Assembly (NCBI GenBank): GCA_007136585.1
Contig: SLGR01000098.1
Location: forward strand, 1 to 12,825
Source: Candidatus Sumerlaeota bacterium
Lineage (GTDB): Bacteria; CG03; SLGR01
Length of the DNA stretch: 12,825 bases
Direction of reading: 5' to 3'
Below the pieces are notes generated by a model. It searched no databases and was not told the DNA's origin. It worked only from the letters and a program-made list of their open reading frames with translations. Shown piece by piece: positions 1 to 6,314 of this stretch. Each line of letters opens with the position of its first letter. Position 1 is the first letter of the stretch. Position numbers and translations under genes: made by a program.

Positions 1-222
1 GAAGGGGCTTTTTATATATTTCCGTCAGTAAAAAGCTGCCTGAACGGACGCACTTCCCTTGAATTTACAGAGGAACTTCTCTCAAAAAAATACCTTGCTG
101 TAGTTCCGGGCGAAGGTTTCGGAACCCCGGGATTTATAAGGATATCATACGCGGCGGGAATGGAGGAGTTAAAAGAAGCAATGGACAGACTGGAGAGTTT
201 TCTGATAAATCCCGGAAAATAA
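1..222 (+). CDS. Class I/II aspartate-type aminotransferase, C-terminal part (5' end outside window)
   Basis: Reading from base 1 in frame gives 73 residues ending at a TAA at 220-222; the N-terminal four fifths of the protein lie upstream of the window. The fragment opens with EGAFYIFPSVK, the GAFY.FP signature of fold-type I PLP aminotransferases of the AspC/AAT group. It later has VVPGEGFGTPGFIRISYA, in which the Arg at fragment residue 47 corresponds to the C-terminal arginine that binds the substrate alpha-carboxylate. The PLP lysine is not in the window. The family moves amino groups between aspartate or similar amino acids and 2-oxoglutarate in the cytosol. It is the only plus-strand gene here and converges on glnA with a 44-base gap. 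Exact substrate (aspartate, alanine or aromatic) cannot be told from this fragment. Confidence 0.88.
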   Translation, partial: EGAFYIFPSVKSCLNGRTSLEFTEELLSKKYLAVVPGEGFGTPGFIRISYAAGMEELKEAMDRLESFLINPGK

Positions 223-243
223 TCCGCCCCCCAGCCTGTCCAT
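181..243 (-). terminator. 13-bp inverted repeat at the aminotransferase/glnA convergent junction, possible glnA terminator
   Basis: ATGGACAGACTGG (181-193) and CCAGCCTGTCCAT (231-243) are inverted copies with one non-matching position. In RNA read from the minus strand (glnA mRNA) that position is a G-U wobble, so all 13 pairs can form; in plus-strand RNA it is an A-C mismatch. The 37-base loop holds a nested CGGA/TCCG pair. On the minus strand the stem is followed by TGCTTCTTTT, a broken U-rich tract. This favours a role as glnA terminator or 3' stabiliser, although the loop is long and the U tract imperfect. Confidence 0.4.
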
Positions 244-256
244 CTTAACGTTTCCT

Positions 257-278
257 CCTGTCTTCTCTAAAGGACAGG
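257..278 (-). other. Small hairpin across the glnA stop codon
   Basis: CCTGTC (257-262) and GACAGG (273-278) form a 6-bp inverted repeat with a 10-base loop that contains the glnA TAG. The same hexamers recur in the 181-243 repeat, so alternative pairings are possible in the glnA 3' region. There is no following U-run, so it is not a convincing terminator alone. Confidence 0.3.
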
Positions 279-1607
279 GAGATAATTCTTTATCTCGTAA
301 TCGGTAACCTGTGTCCTGTAATTATCCCATTCTATCTTCTTGTTTTCAATAAACTTGGCAAATACATGTTCACCAAGAGTTTCCCTGAGAAAATCCGATT
401 TCTCAGCCTCAAGGATTGCTTCTATCAGGCTCCCCGGAAGCGTACTTATACCCATACTTTCGCGTTCCTGATCTGAAAGATGGAAAACATCCGTTTCAGT
501 GGGATCTCCCAGCTCGTACCTGTTTTTTATACCCTCAAGTCCGGCAGCCAGCATAACACTGAAAGCAAGATAGGGGTTGCAGGCAGGATCCGGAAACCTC
601 AGCTCTATCCTTGTGGCGTTCTCCTTACCGGGCTTATACATAGGCACCCTTACCAGCGCGGAACGGTTTTTCTGACCCCATACTAAATATACAGGGGCCT
701 CGTACCCGGGCACCAGACGTTTATAGGAGTTGACCCACTGATTGGTTATGGCGCATATTTCCCTGGCATGCCTCATTATGCCGGCCGTAAAGAACCTTGC
801 CTCTTCGGAAAGATGATAGGGAGCTCCTTCCTCGTAAAAGGCGTTCCTTCCGTCCTTAAAAAGAGACATATGCACATGCATTCCGCTTCCGTTTTCACCC
901 ATAAGAGGTTTCGGCATAAACGAAGCGTACATCCCTGAAAGCCAGGCTATGGCCTTAACGGCAACTTTATAGCTTATCACATCGTCAGCCATATCAAGAG
1001 CCGAAGCATACCTCAAATCTATCTCATGCTGACTGGGGGCAACCTCGTGGTGGGAATACTCCACCGGTATCCCCATTTCCTGCAGGGTCAGTATGGTGTC
1101 CCTTCTTAGATCCTGCCCCATATCAAGCGGCATAAGATCAAAGTACCCTCCCTCATCCGTGATTTCAGGACTTTTACCGGACTTGAAATAAAAATACTCA
1201 AGCTCCGGGCCTACACAAAAATCATCATACCCGGCAGCCTTCATTTTCTCAATGTTTCTCCTGAGAACATACCTGGGGTCACCGGCATAAGGGTTTCCGT
1301 CAGGCGTAAGTATGTCGCAGAACATCCTTGCCACCCGGCATCCGTCCTCGCATCTCCACGGGAGCACGGTAAAAGTAGAAGGGTCGGGTTTTCCGATAAG
1401 GTCGCTCTCGTATATCCTGGCAAAACCCTCTATTGATGACCCGTCAAACCCCATCCCGTCTTCCAGGGCTGTCTCTATCTCGTCAGGAGTAACCGAAAAC
1501 GATTTAACCTGTCCCAGGATATCAACAAACCAGAACTTGACGAACCTTACCTTTTCATCCTTCATCTCCCTCAAAACCTCTTCACTTCCATAATTGCGGT
1601 CTCTCAT
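267..1607 (-). CDS. glnA: Glutamine synthetase, type I-alpha
   Basis: ATP-dependent ligation of ammonia to glutamate, the entry point of nitrogen assimilation; GSI enzymes are cytosolic dodecamers. The 446 residues align throughout with the short Bacillus-type enzyme (about 444 residues). Visible signatures are FDGSSIEGF (54-62), GPELEYF (133-139), HHEVAPSQHEID (186-197), NGSGMH, RLVPGYEAP and RFPDPACNPYLA. The roughly 25-residue insertion and the NLY adenylylation motif of GSI-beta are absent, so control by GlnE is not expected. The Arg in GFAR (64) matches the Bacillus Arg62 involved in glutamine feedback. The ATG at 1605-1607 follows AAAGGAGGA at a short spacing. It has its own promoter at 1754-1782 and a long leader, and converges with the aminotransferase. 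The stop is TAG. Confidence 0.98.
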   Translation of the reverse strand: MRDRNYGSEEVLREMKDEKVRFVKFWFVDILGQVKSFSVTPDEIETALEDGMGFDGSSIEGFARIYESDLIGKPDPSTFTVLPWRCEDGCRVARMFCDILTPDGNPYAGDPRYVLRRNIEKMKAAGYDDFCVGPELEYFYFKSGKSPEITDEGGYFDLMPLDMGQDLRRDTILTLQEMGIPVEYSHHEVAPSQHEIDLRYASALDMADDVISYKVAVKAIAWLSGMYASFMPKPLMGENGSGMHVHMSLFKDGRNAFYEEGAPYHLSEEARFFTAGIMRHAREICAITNQWVNSYKRLVPGYEAPVYLVWGQKNRSALVRVPMYKPGKENATRIELRFPDPACNPYLAFSVMLAAGLEGIKNRYELGDPTETDVFHLSDQERESMGISTLPGSLIEAILEAEKSDFLRETLGEHVFAKFIENKKIEWDNYRTQVTDYEIKNYLPVL

Positions 1608-1641
1608 AATTCCTCCTTTAGAAGAAATACAAAACTTCCCT

Positions 1642-1657
1642 GCCGGATGAATCCGGC
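1642..1657 (-). promoter_or_regulatory. Perfect palindrome in the glnA leader
   Basis: GCCGGATgaATCCGGC is a perfect 7-bp inverted repeat around two bases. It lies about 35 bases before the glnA start and about 90 bases downstream of the predicted transcription start, inside the transcribed leader. It could be a compact RNA hairpin next to the ribosome binding site or a DNA operator. It does not match the GlnR/TnrA box (TGTNAN7TNACA). A second small repeat, TCTTgtAAGA, lies just upstream in the leader at about 1658-1667. Confidence 0.45.
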
Positions 1658-1753
1658 TCTTACAAGACCTTCGTTGGAATAAATATATACCTGCGTGGTA
1701 ATTAAAAAGAGAACTTCTTTGTCAGGTTGGGCTCTTCCTTGAGCGGTAAGTAA

Positions 1754-1782
1754 AGTTTAATATATGAAAAATAAATTGTCAA
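1754..1782 (-). promoter_or_regulatory. Sigma70-type promoter of glnA
   Basis: On the minus strand TTGACA (1777-1782, perfect -35) is followed after exactly 17 bases by TAAACT (1754-1759, 4 of 6 to TATAAT). The spacer is AT-rich. Transcription would start near 1747, giving a leader of about 140 bases before the glnA ATG. The promoter begins 12 bases after the stop of the NIL-ferredoxin gene, so glnA can be expressed independently of that operon. Confidence 0.75.
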
Positions 1783-1793
1783 GCATAAACAGT

Positions 1794-2201
1794 TCAGAAA
1801 TCAAGAACCATAGCCCTTGTAGGGCAGGCGCTTATGCAGAGCTCACAGGCTATACATTTGTCACTGTCAAAAATTATTTTCCGTTCAGATCCTTCGGCAT
1901 ACAGCGCTTCAGTGGGACAGATAACTATACAGGCCCCGCAATGGGTGCACTTCTCCTCATCCCTTTTTATATCCTTGGATAGGGGTTCTAATGTGACACC
2001 CGCATCAGAAAGATATTTTACCCCCTTATCAAACTCTTCTTCATCCCCGGAAAGCTCCATAACCATAAGCCCTTCCTCATCGGGGAGGATCTTGGCCTTC
2101 AGAATATTAAATCTCAGGTTAAAATCCCTTATAAGCCTGTAAACTATAGGCTGATTGACGCATTTTCGGGGAAAATGAAGAACTATTTTTTTTGTTTTCA
2201 A
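1794..2201 (-). CDS. NIL-domain 2[4Fe-4S] ferredoxin, iron-sulfur subunit for homocysteine synthesis
   Basis: This 135-residue protein has an N-terminal NIL domain (about 3-76, the ligand-binding fold also found at the C-terminus of methionine ABC ATPases). Two classical [4Fe-4S] motifs follow: CTHCGACIVICP (Cys 85, 88, 91, 95) and CIACELCISACP (Cys 116, 119, 122, 126). It matches MA1822 of Methanosarcina, which works with the COG1900 protein MA1821 in converting aspartate semialdehyde to homocysteine; the ferredoxin is thought to supply electrons. The start is a TTG at 2199-2201 whose last two bases lie in the upstream TGA (4-base TTGA overlap), preceded by GGAAGGGG at good spacing. The tight overlap suggests translational coupling and a 1:1 complex. 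The family call is firm; the electron-transfer role is known only from homologues. Confidence 0.92.
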   Translation of the reverse strand: MKTKKIVLHFPRKCVNQPIVYRLIRDFNLRFNILKAKILPDEEGLMVMELSGDEEEFDKGVKYLSDAGVTLEPLSKDIKRDEEKCTHCGACIVICPTEALYAEGSERKIIFDSDKCIACELCISACPTRAMVLDF

Positions 2202-3364
2202 CGGGAACCCCTTCCGTCAGGAAGATACTTTTGGGGTTCCCCCAGGAAGAACCGCCCTTTGAGTATCTGTTTTTTTAGTATATCCGCTATTTCCAAAGCC
2301 TTATAATATGAAGAAAGAGAACCGGTGGGAACCTCCAGGTCGGAAATTTTTACGGTCCCCGACTTAAGCTCTTCATAAGTAACGCTTCCAAGCACCCTGC
2401 CTGTAGAGTTTGGATAATCATTTGAGTAATCCACCACGGGACAGCTTAACTCACTGTCTGAGACCCCGCAAAACGCGGCTATCTCTTCATCCAGCACCGG
2501 TATCGGAACTCCTATACCAACCATTAAACTTGGCCCGTACCCAGTCATAGAAACACCTTTGACCCACTCAGGAGACATTTCCTTTAGGTTTCCGGTCACC
2601 ATTAGCGTTCCTCCGGGCTGAAGAGGAAACCCTTTACTGTTCCTCTCTACACCGGGTTTATGCTGAGTTCCCTGCCACGTGACATACCCTTCCGCGCCAC
2701 CCAGGAAAATTCTGGTTCCGATACCTATGGTCCGGAAAAAAGGATCGTTTAATAGCGGGGAGAGCTGGCCGGCGCTGCAAAAATTTGCGTTTCCCAGGTT
2801 GCCTTTGAGGATCCCCATATAGGTATATACCGTTTTTTCCGAAGTATTTACGGCGCAGTTATAGTTCTGGTATGCGTTCCTGGGGTTCACCATAACAGCT
2901 TCGGGTATATCGTCAAGCGTTATCTCCGCTTCATAATACTTTGACGGGTAACAGTCGGTTCCGTAGGCTGTGGCCTCCAGATGAATTTTATTTTTCCTTA
3001 CCAGGTCTTCCAGAAGGTGGCCTCCCCCGTAAGTGAAACTCCCCGGCTTTTCCCTGTTAAGCGGGTCATCTTCCGCTACCTGGGTTGCACCGATGTAAAT
3101 ATCAACGGCGGCAAGCCCGGCATAAGCCTCTACGCCGTTTAAAAAAACTTTCTGCATCTTCATCTTGGGGCGGGGGTGCCCCAGATTAAGGAACGCGCCG
3201 GAGGAACACATCGGACCGAAGGTTCCCGTAGTAACCACATCCACTTTTTCCGCCGCTTCTTCCGCCCCGGATTTCTTAACCACGGTGACCATCTCTTCGG
3301 CGGTTACGACAACCGCATTTCCAGAGCGTATCTTTTCATTGATTTCAGATATTGTCTTATTCAT
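2198..3364 (-). CDS. COG1900/DUF39 homocysteine biosynthesis protein (aspartate semialdehyde sulfurtransferase), short form without CBS domains
   Basis: The protein is recognisable as COG1900 from VTTGTFGPMCSSGAFLNLGHPRPK, AYGTDCYPSKYYE, NCAVN, GAEGYVTWQGTQH and the VDYSNDYPN region near the C-terminus. The homologue MA1821 makes homocysteine by transferring sulfur to aspartate semialdehyde in anaerobes lacking the usual O-acyl-homoserine route. Two cysteines in conserved contexts, in GPMCSSG and GTDCYPS (56 and 141 counted from the upstream GTG), are the likely sulfur carriers. The protein ends after the core domain, whereas MA1821 carries C-terminal CBS repeats. The frame opens at a GTG at 3373 (391 residues). 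I prefer the ATG at 3362-3364 (388 residues) because GGGTGAT sits just before it and a promoter at 3382-3410 would start RNA near 3375. It overlaps the NIL-ferredoxin by 4 bases. Confidence 0.92.
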   Translation of the reverse strand: MNKTISEINEKIRSGNAVVVTAEEMVTVVKKSGAEEAAEKVDVVTTGTFGPMCSSGAFLNLGHPRPKMKMQKVFLNGVEAYAGLAAVDIYIGATQVAEDDPLNREKPGSFTYGGGHLLEDLVRKNKIHLEATAYGTDCYPSKYYEAEITLDDIPEAVMVNPRNAYQNYNCAVNTSEKTVYTYMGILKGNLGNANFCSAGQLSPLLNDPFFRTIGIGTRIFLGGAEGYVTWQGTQHKPGVERNSKGFPLQPGGTLMVTGNLKEMSPEWVKGVSMTGYGPSLMVGIGVPIPVLDEEIAAFCGVSDSELSCPVVDYSNDYPNSTGRVLGSVTYEELKSGTVKISDLEVPTGSLSSYYKALEIADILKKQILKGRFFLGEPQKYLPDGRGSR

Positions 3365-3381
3365 TTCTATCACCCGGCTTT

Positions 3382-3410
3382 TTTATAATATATTTCCGGA
3401 ACGTTTTCAA
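3382..3410 (-). promoter_or_regulatory. Internal promoter for the COG1900/NIL-ferredoxin pair
   Basis: Minus strand: TTGAAA (3405-3410, 5 of 6) then 17 bases then TATAAA (3382-3387, 5 of 6). It lies in the 55-base gap after the UPF0280 gene. The predicted start near 3375 leaves only about 10 bases before the ATG at 3364. The spacer contains the perfect palindrome TTCCGGAA (3394-3401), which may be an operator or chance. Confidence 0.68.
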
Positions 3411-3419
3411 GAAGAATTC

Positions 3420-4145
3420 TTAAAGTTCAACAATCTCTATATTCCCGCAAGCCCCCAAGCTCTCTTTTACGATAGCAAGAGCTCCGTGTATACCATTTAT
3501 TTTAACTGTTTTCTCAAGAACAGACGCGATATCGTCCTTAGAATGGATCCTGTTTGCGGCAGAGGTCGCGACGGCATCGGCAAGAGGCGGCGTATCTCCC
3601 GCGCATACAACCGCATCTGAGGCTCCTCCGGAGAAAGAGTGTCCTACCGTCGCCGATGAGGTGCAGACCCCGGCGCCGTCCGGGGCTTTTACCCTGATAC
3701 CGAACTTCATACTTAAAGGGGAGCTTCCGGCAAAAACAGCAACGGTTATCTCATTTTCGCTTCGGATATATATATCCCCGCCGTTTTCAACAATAACTTC
3801 AGGGGAATACTCAAGGAGAAATTTACCCACCTCCTCGGCTACAACCCCGGCTACAGCCGCCATAGGGCCCACCCCGGCGGAACGTGAAGCCGTTATCATT
3901 CTACTCACAGGACCGCTGACCCCCGGGGGCTCATTCACCGGGAGAAGAGATTCGGCTATCTCGGGGTATTTCTGCAGATCACGCTTTATAAGGGCCCTGA
4001 CCCGTGAAAGCTGCTGTTCCGCCGGGTGTATGAAAACCCCCCTTGTCATAACCCTTAAGTCCGATTCTTCTTCCTTTATATCATACCCGGAGAGCTTTCC
4101 GGAGGCGTTTATTCTGTAGTTTCGCTTAATGTATACTGCGGTCAC
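3420..4145 (-). CDS. UPF0280/COG2122 ApbE-like protein linked to sulfide assimilation
   Basis: The family is shown by VYIKRNYR near the N-terminus, GVFIHPAEQQ, SRSAGVGPMAAVAGVVAEEVGK, VIVENGGDIYI and the GVCTSSATVGHSFSGGASDAVV region, typical of ApbE-like folds. The Methanosarcina member MA1715 is needed for efficient sulfide use in homocysteine synthesis; its chemistry is not settled. The frame stays open upstream to an ATG at 4259 (279 residues), but that would overlap the sensor gene by 80 bases with residues foreign to the family. The GTG at 4143-4145 gives 241 residues, the usual length, beginning just before VYIKRNYR, and is chosen here. It lacks a good ribosome binding site. The gene sits between the sensor gene and COG1900, consistent with a shared pathway with the latter. 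Confidence 0.88.
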   Translation of the reverse strand: MTAVYIKRNYRINASGKLSGYDIKEEESDLRVMTRGVFIHPAEQQLSRVRALIKRDLQKYPEIAESLLPVNEPPGVSGPVSRMITASRSAGVGPMAAVAGVVAEEVGKFLLEYSPEVIVENGGDIYIRSENEITVAVFAGSSPLSMKFGIRVKAPDGAGVCTSSATVGHSFSGGASDAVVCAGDTPPLADAVATSAANRIHSKDDIASVLEKTVKINGIHGALAIVKESLGACGNIEIVEL

Positions 4146-4179
4146 GCTTTGAACCCGCAGGAAGCTAATGAGAGAATCT

Positions 4180-5052
4180 TTACGCTCCCCCCATTCTCTT
4201 TTCCTCAAGGCGGCGCCGGGCCTCCTCATCCTGCCTGGAATAGGCTTTAAGTATACCAAGCCCCGCCTGGCTTGCGACAGCGGAAAGGGTTATCATCTGT
4301 TCGGTTGTAAAACCCCCGGAATCTCCCGTTCTCTCAAAAATTATATACCCGAGAGGCATACCGTCCTCCGTTACCGGTTCACCGAGAAGAACCCCGGCAT
4401 CATCTGAAAGCATTATGCGCTCCCCCGAAGATTCAGAAGCTTTCCGGGAAGCATCTTCCCCGTCAAGGATCACAGTTCCACGGCTGTAGACTACATCGTA
4501 AAAATCAGTAAAACGGTTATAAATCAGCATCATAGCCCCCGTAGCCTCAAGTTCCTCAAAGAGCCGGCCTATGAGCCCTTCTGAAATTTCTTCCAGAGCC
4601 CCCCCGGCGCTTACTATTCTTCCGGTATCGTAAACGGTTATAAGGTACTCGGAAGTTCTGCGGAGACGCCGTGATATCTCCTTAACCGCCCCGAAAAGGA
4701 ACTTAAGCCCCGGCTGCGGATTATCAAAGATGAACCGGCGAAAATCACCATTATTTACCTTATATAGTGAAACATCCGTTTTAGCCACCGCATCCGCGCT
4801 CCTTGAGGCGTCCTCAAAAAGGGACATCTCCCCGAAAATGTTTCCCGGTTCTATTATACTCAAGACCCTGCTGCCTTTTCTTATCTCGACCTTCCCGGAT
4901 TCCACTATATACAGTGAACTCCCCGGGTCGTTCTCCCTGAATACAGGAGCGTCTTTACTTACATTTTCAACCGTAAGCATCTCTCCCAGTTTTTGCAGAG
5001 CCTCATCAGGAAAAATTTCCAGAATCCGTATTTTTTTAAGTTTCTCTATCAC
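4180..5052 (-). CDS. Cyclic-nucleotide-binding domain plus GAF-like domain sensor protein
   Basis: Residues about 5-125 form a CRP-type cyclic-nucleotide-binding domain. It shows the FRENDPGSSLYIVESGKVEI strand region and a phosphate-binding cassette FGEMSLFEDASRSADA (73-88) with the expected Glu and Arg. Residues about 150-270 read as a GAF-like domain (EGLIGRLFEELEATGAMMLIYN through LGYIIFERTGDSGGFTTEQMITLSAVASQAG). A charged helix with EEARRRLEEKR ends the protein. No helix-turn-helix is present, so it is not an ordinary CRP-type repressor or activator; it more likely binds a partner. No membrane segment is seen. The GTG start overlaps the pilT TGA by 4 bases (GTGA), which points to co-translation with PilT. 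The ligand is unknown. Its 3' end has a run of six Gs just before the stop. Confidence 0.85.
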   Translation of the reverse strand: MIEKLKKIRILEIFPDEALQKLGEMLTVENVSKDAPVFRENDPGSSLYIVESGKVEIRKGSRVLSIIEPGNIFGEMSLFEDASRSADAVAKTDVSLYKVNNGDFRRFIFDNPQPGLKFLFGAVKEISRRLRRTSEYLITVYDTGRIVSAGGALEEISEGLIGRLFEELEATGAMMLIYNRFTDFYDVVYSRGTVILDGEDASRKASESSGERIMLSDDAGVLLGEPVTEDGMPLGYIIFERTGDSGGFTTEQMITLSAVASQAGLGILKAYSRQDEEARRRLEEKRMGGA

Positions 5053-6113
5053 AGCCCTGCCGCTCCAAGGGTGGCTTCAAACATCTTGAGGTTATTGGCT
5101 TTTGCTTTTGCTGTCTCTTTCTTCACAAGCCCTTTCTTTACAAGGGAGGCAAGGTCCTTATCAAGGCTCCTCATTCCCAGCCTGCCCCCAACATCTATGG
5201 CGCTGTAAATCTGGTGAGTCTTTCCTTCCCTGATAAGATTGGAAATGGCGGCATTTACTATCATAATCTCCCGCGCCGCCACACGCCCGCTCCCTGTGGC
5301 GTTGGGCAGAAGCTGCTGGCATATGACAGCCTTTAACACGCCCGAGAGCTGGGTCCGTATCTGCTGCTGCTGGAACGGTGGAAAGACATCTATAATCCTG
5401 TCCACAGTCTGAGCGGCATCGGTAGTGTGAAGAGTAGCAAAGACAAGGTGACCTGTTTCTGCAAGGGTAAGAGCCGCCGCGATTGTCTCGAGATCGCGCA
5501 TCTCGCCTACAAGCATTACATCAGGGTCCTGCCTCATGGCCCGCTTCAGGGCCTCCGAGAAGCCTTTTGTATGGCTTCCTATCTCACGCTGGGTAACAAC
5601 ACAGCTTCCCCGCGGGTAAACATATTCTATGGGATCTTCTATGGTGACGATATGATCTTTTCTCTCCATATTGATCATATTGAGAAGAGATGCCAGTGTA
5701 GTGGATTTCCCGCTCCCGGTCGGACCGGTTACCAGTATGATGCCCCTGGGGGTATCCTTAAGTGTTGTAATCGTCTCATCAAGTCCTATTTCTGAAGGGG
5801 AGGGTATTTCCGAAGGTATCACACGCAGAACAGCCCCCACTCCGTCCTTCTGGGAAAGGACGTTTACCCTGAAACGTCCTATATCCTGGGCGTTTATTGA
5901 AGTATCAAGCTCACCCTCAACCTTGAACTTGTCTATGAGTTTCTCGGCAAGCATACCGTATATGATACGCTGGGTCATATCAGGGGGAAGGATATCGGAA
6001 TTGAGGCTCCTCATCTGTCCGCCGATTCTTAGGAAAGGTTTCCGCCCCGGAACTATATGTATATCCGAAGCGCCGTGCTTTACCGCAGCCATCAAGATTT
6101 CTTTTATATCCAT
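5049..6113 (-). CDS. pilT: Type IV pilus retraction ATPase PilT
   Basis: Hexameric secretion-superfamily ATPase that powers pilus retraction and twitching motility from the cytoplasmic face of the inner membrane. Visible are GASDIHIVPG near the N-terminus, Walker A GPTGSGKS (about 130-137), an Asp-rich stretch TIEDPIEYVY, Walker B DPDVMLVGEMRD, a His box ETGHLVFATLHT and ICQQLLP. The PilT hallmark AIRNLIRE appears as AISNLIRE (about 289-296), an Arg to Ser change. An upstream GTG at 6131 would give 360 residues; the ATG at 6111-6113 (354 residues) is preferred because AAAAAGGAG lies six bases before it. No other pilus gene is in the window. It overlaps the sensor gene by 4 bases. No convincing promoter was found in the 104 bases between it and the tRNA. 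Confidence 0.95.
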   Translation of the reverse strand: MDIKEILMAAVKHGASDIHIVPGRKPFLRIGGQMRSLNSDILPPDMTQRIIYGMLAEKLIDKFKVEGELDTSINAQDIGRFRVNVLSQKDGVGAVLRVIPSEIPSPSEIGLDETITTLKDTPRGIILVTGPTGSGKSTTLASLLNMINMERKDHIVTIEDPIEYVYPRGSCVVTQREIGSHTKGFSEALKRAMRQDPDVMLVGEMRDLETIAAALTLAETGHLVFATLHTTDAAQTVDRIIDVFPPFQQQQIRTQLSGVLKAVICQQLLPNATGSGRVAAREIMIVNAAISNLIREGKTHQIYSAIDVGGRLGMRSLDKDLASLVKKGLVKKETAKAKANNLKMFEATLGAAGL

Positions 6114-6217
6114 AAGAGGCTCCTTTTTCACGGGTAGAGATCCCGCTTTTACATCATCCGAAGGCCAGATGTCTTAATATTGAAGAAATGGGAAAGACCC
6201 TGGAAATAAAAAATTTC

Positions 6218-6292
6218 TGGAGCGGGCGATGGGATTTGAACCCACGGCCTTCTCGTTGGCAACGAGACGTTCTTCCACTGAACTACGCCCGC
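6218..6292 (-). tRNA. tRNA-Gly (anticodon GCC), CCA encoded
   Basis: The minus strand folds as a full cloverleaf. The acceptor stem is GCGGGCG/CGCCCGC, the D arm is in GTTCAGTGGAAGAAC, the anticodon stem is TCTCG/CGAGA and the loop is TTGCCAA (anticodon GCC at 6258-6260). The T arm is GTGGG-TTCAAAT-CCCAT. Discriminator U and the 3' CCA are encoded (6218-6221). It starts only 22 bases after the pgk stop and is followed by a T-rich stretch (GAAATTTTTTATTT), so it may be processed from the gap-pgk transcript. Confidence 0.98.
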
Positions 6293-6314
6293 CCCTAATT
6301 TTATGCTGACCGTC

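Noticed and set aside
3412-3421. AAGAATTCTT palindrome at the UPF0280 stop
   Set aside because: A 10-base palindrome with no loop in an AT-rich gap; too short to claim a site by itself.
3165-3620. 151-codon plus-strand frame opposite COG1900 and UPF0280
   Set aside because: Antisense to two recognised genes, with no domain or credible start signal.
4146-4259. N-terminal extension of the UPF0280 gene to the ATG at 4259
   Set aside because: It overlaps the sensor gene by 80 bases and its residues do not resemble the family N-terminus; the GTG at 4145 gives the normal length. A frameshift fusion is kept as a separate possibility.
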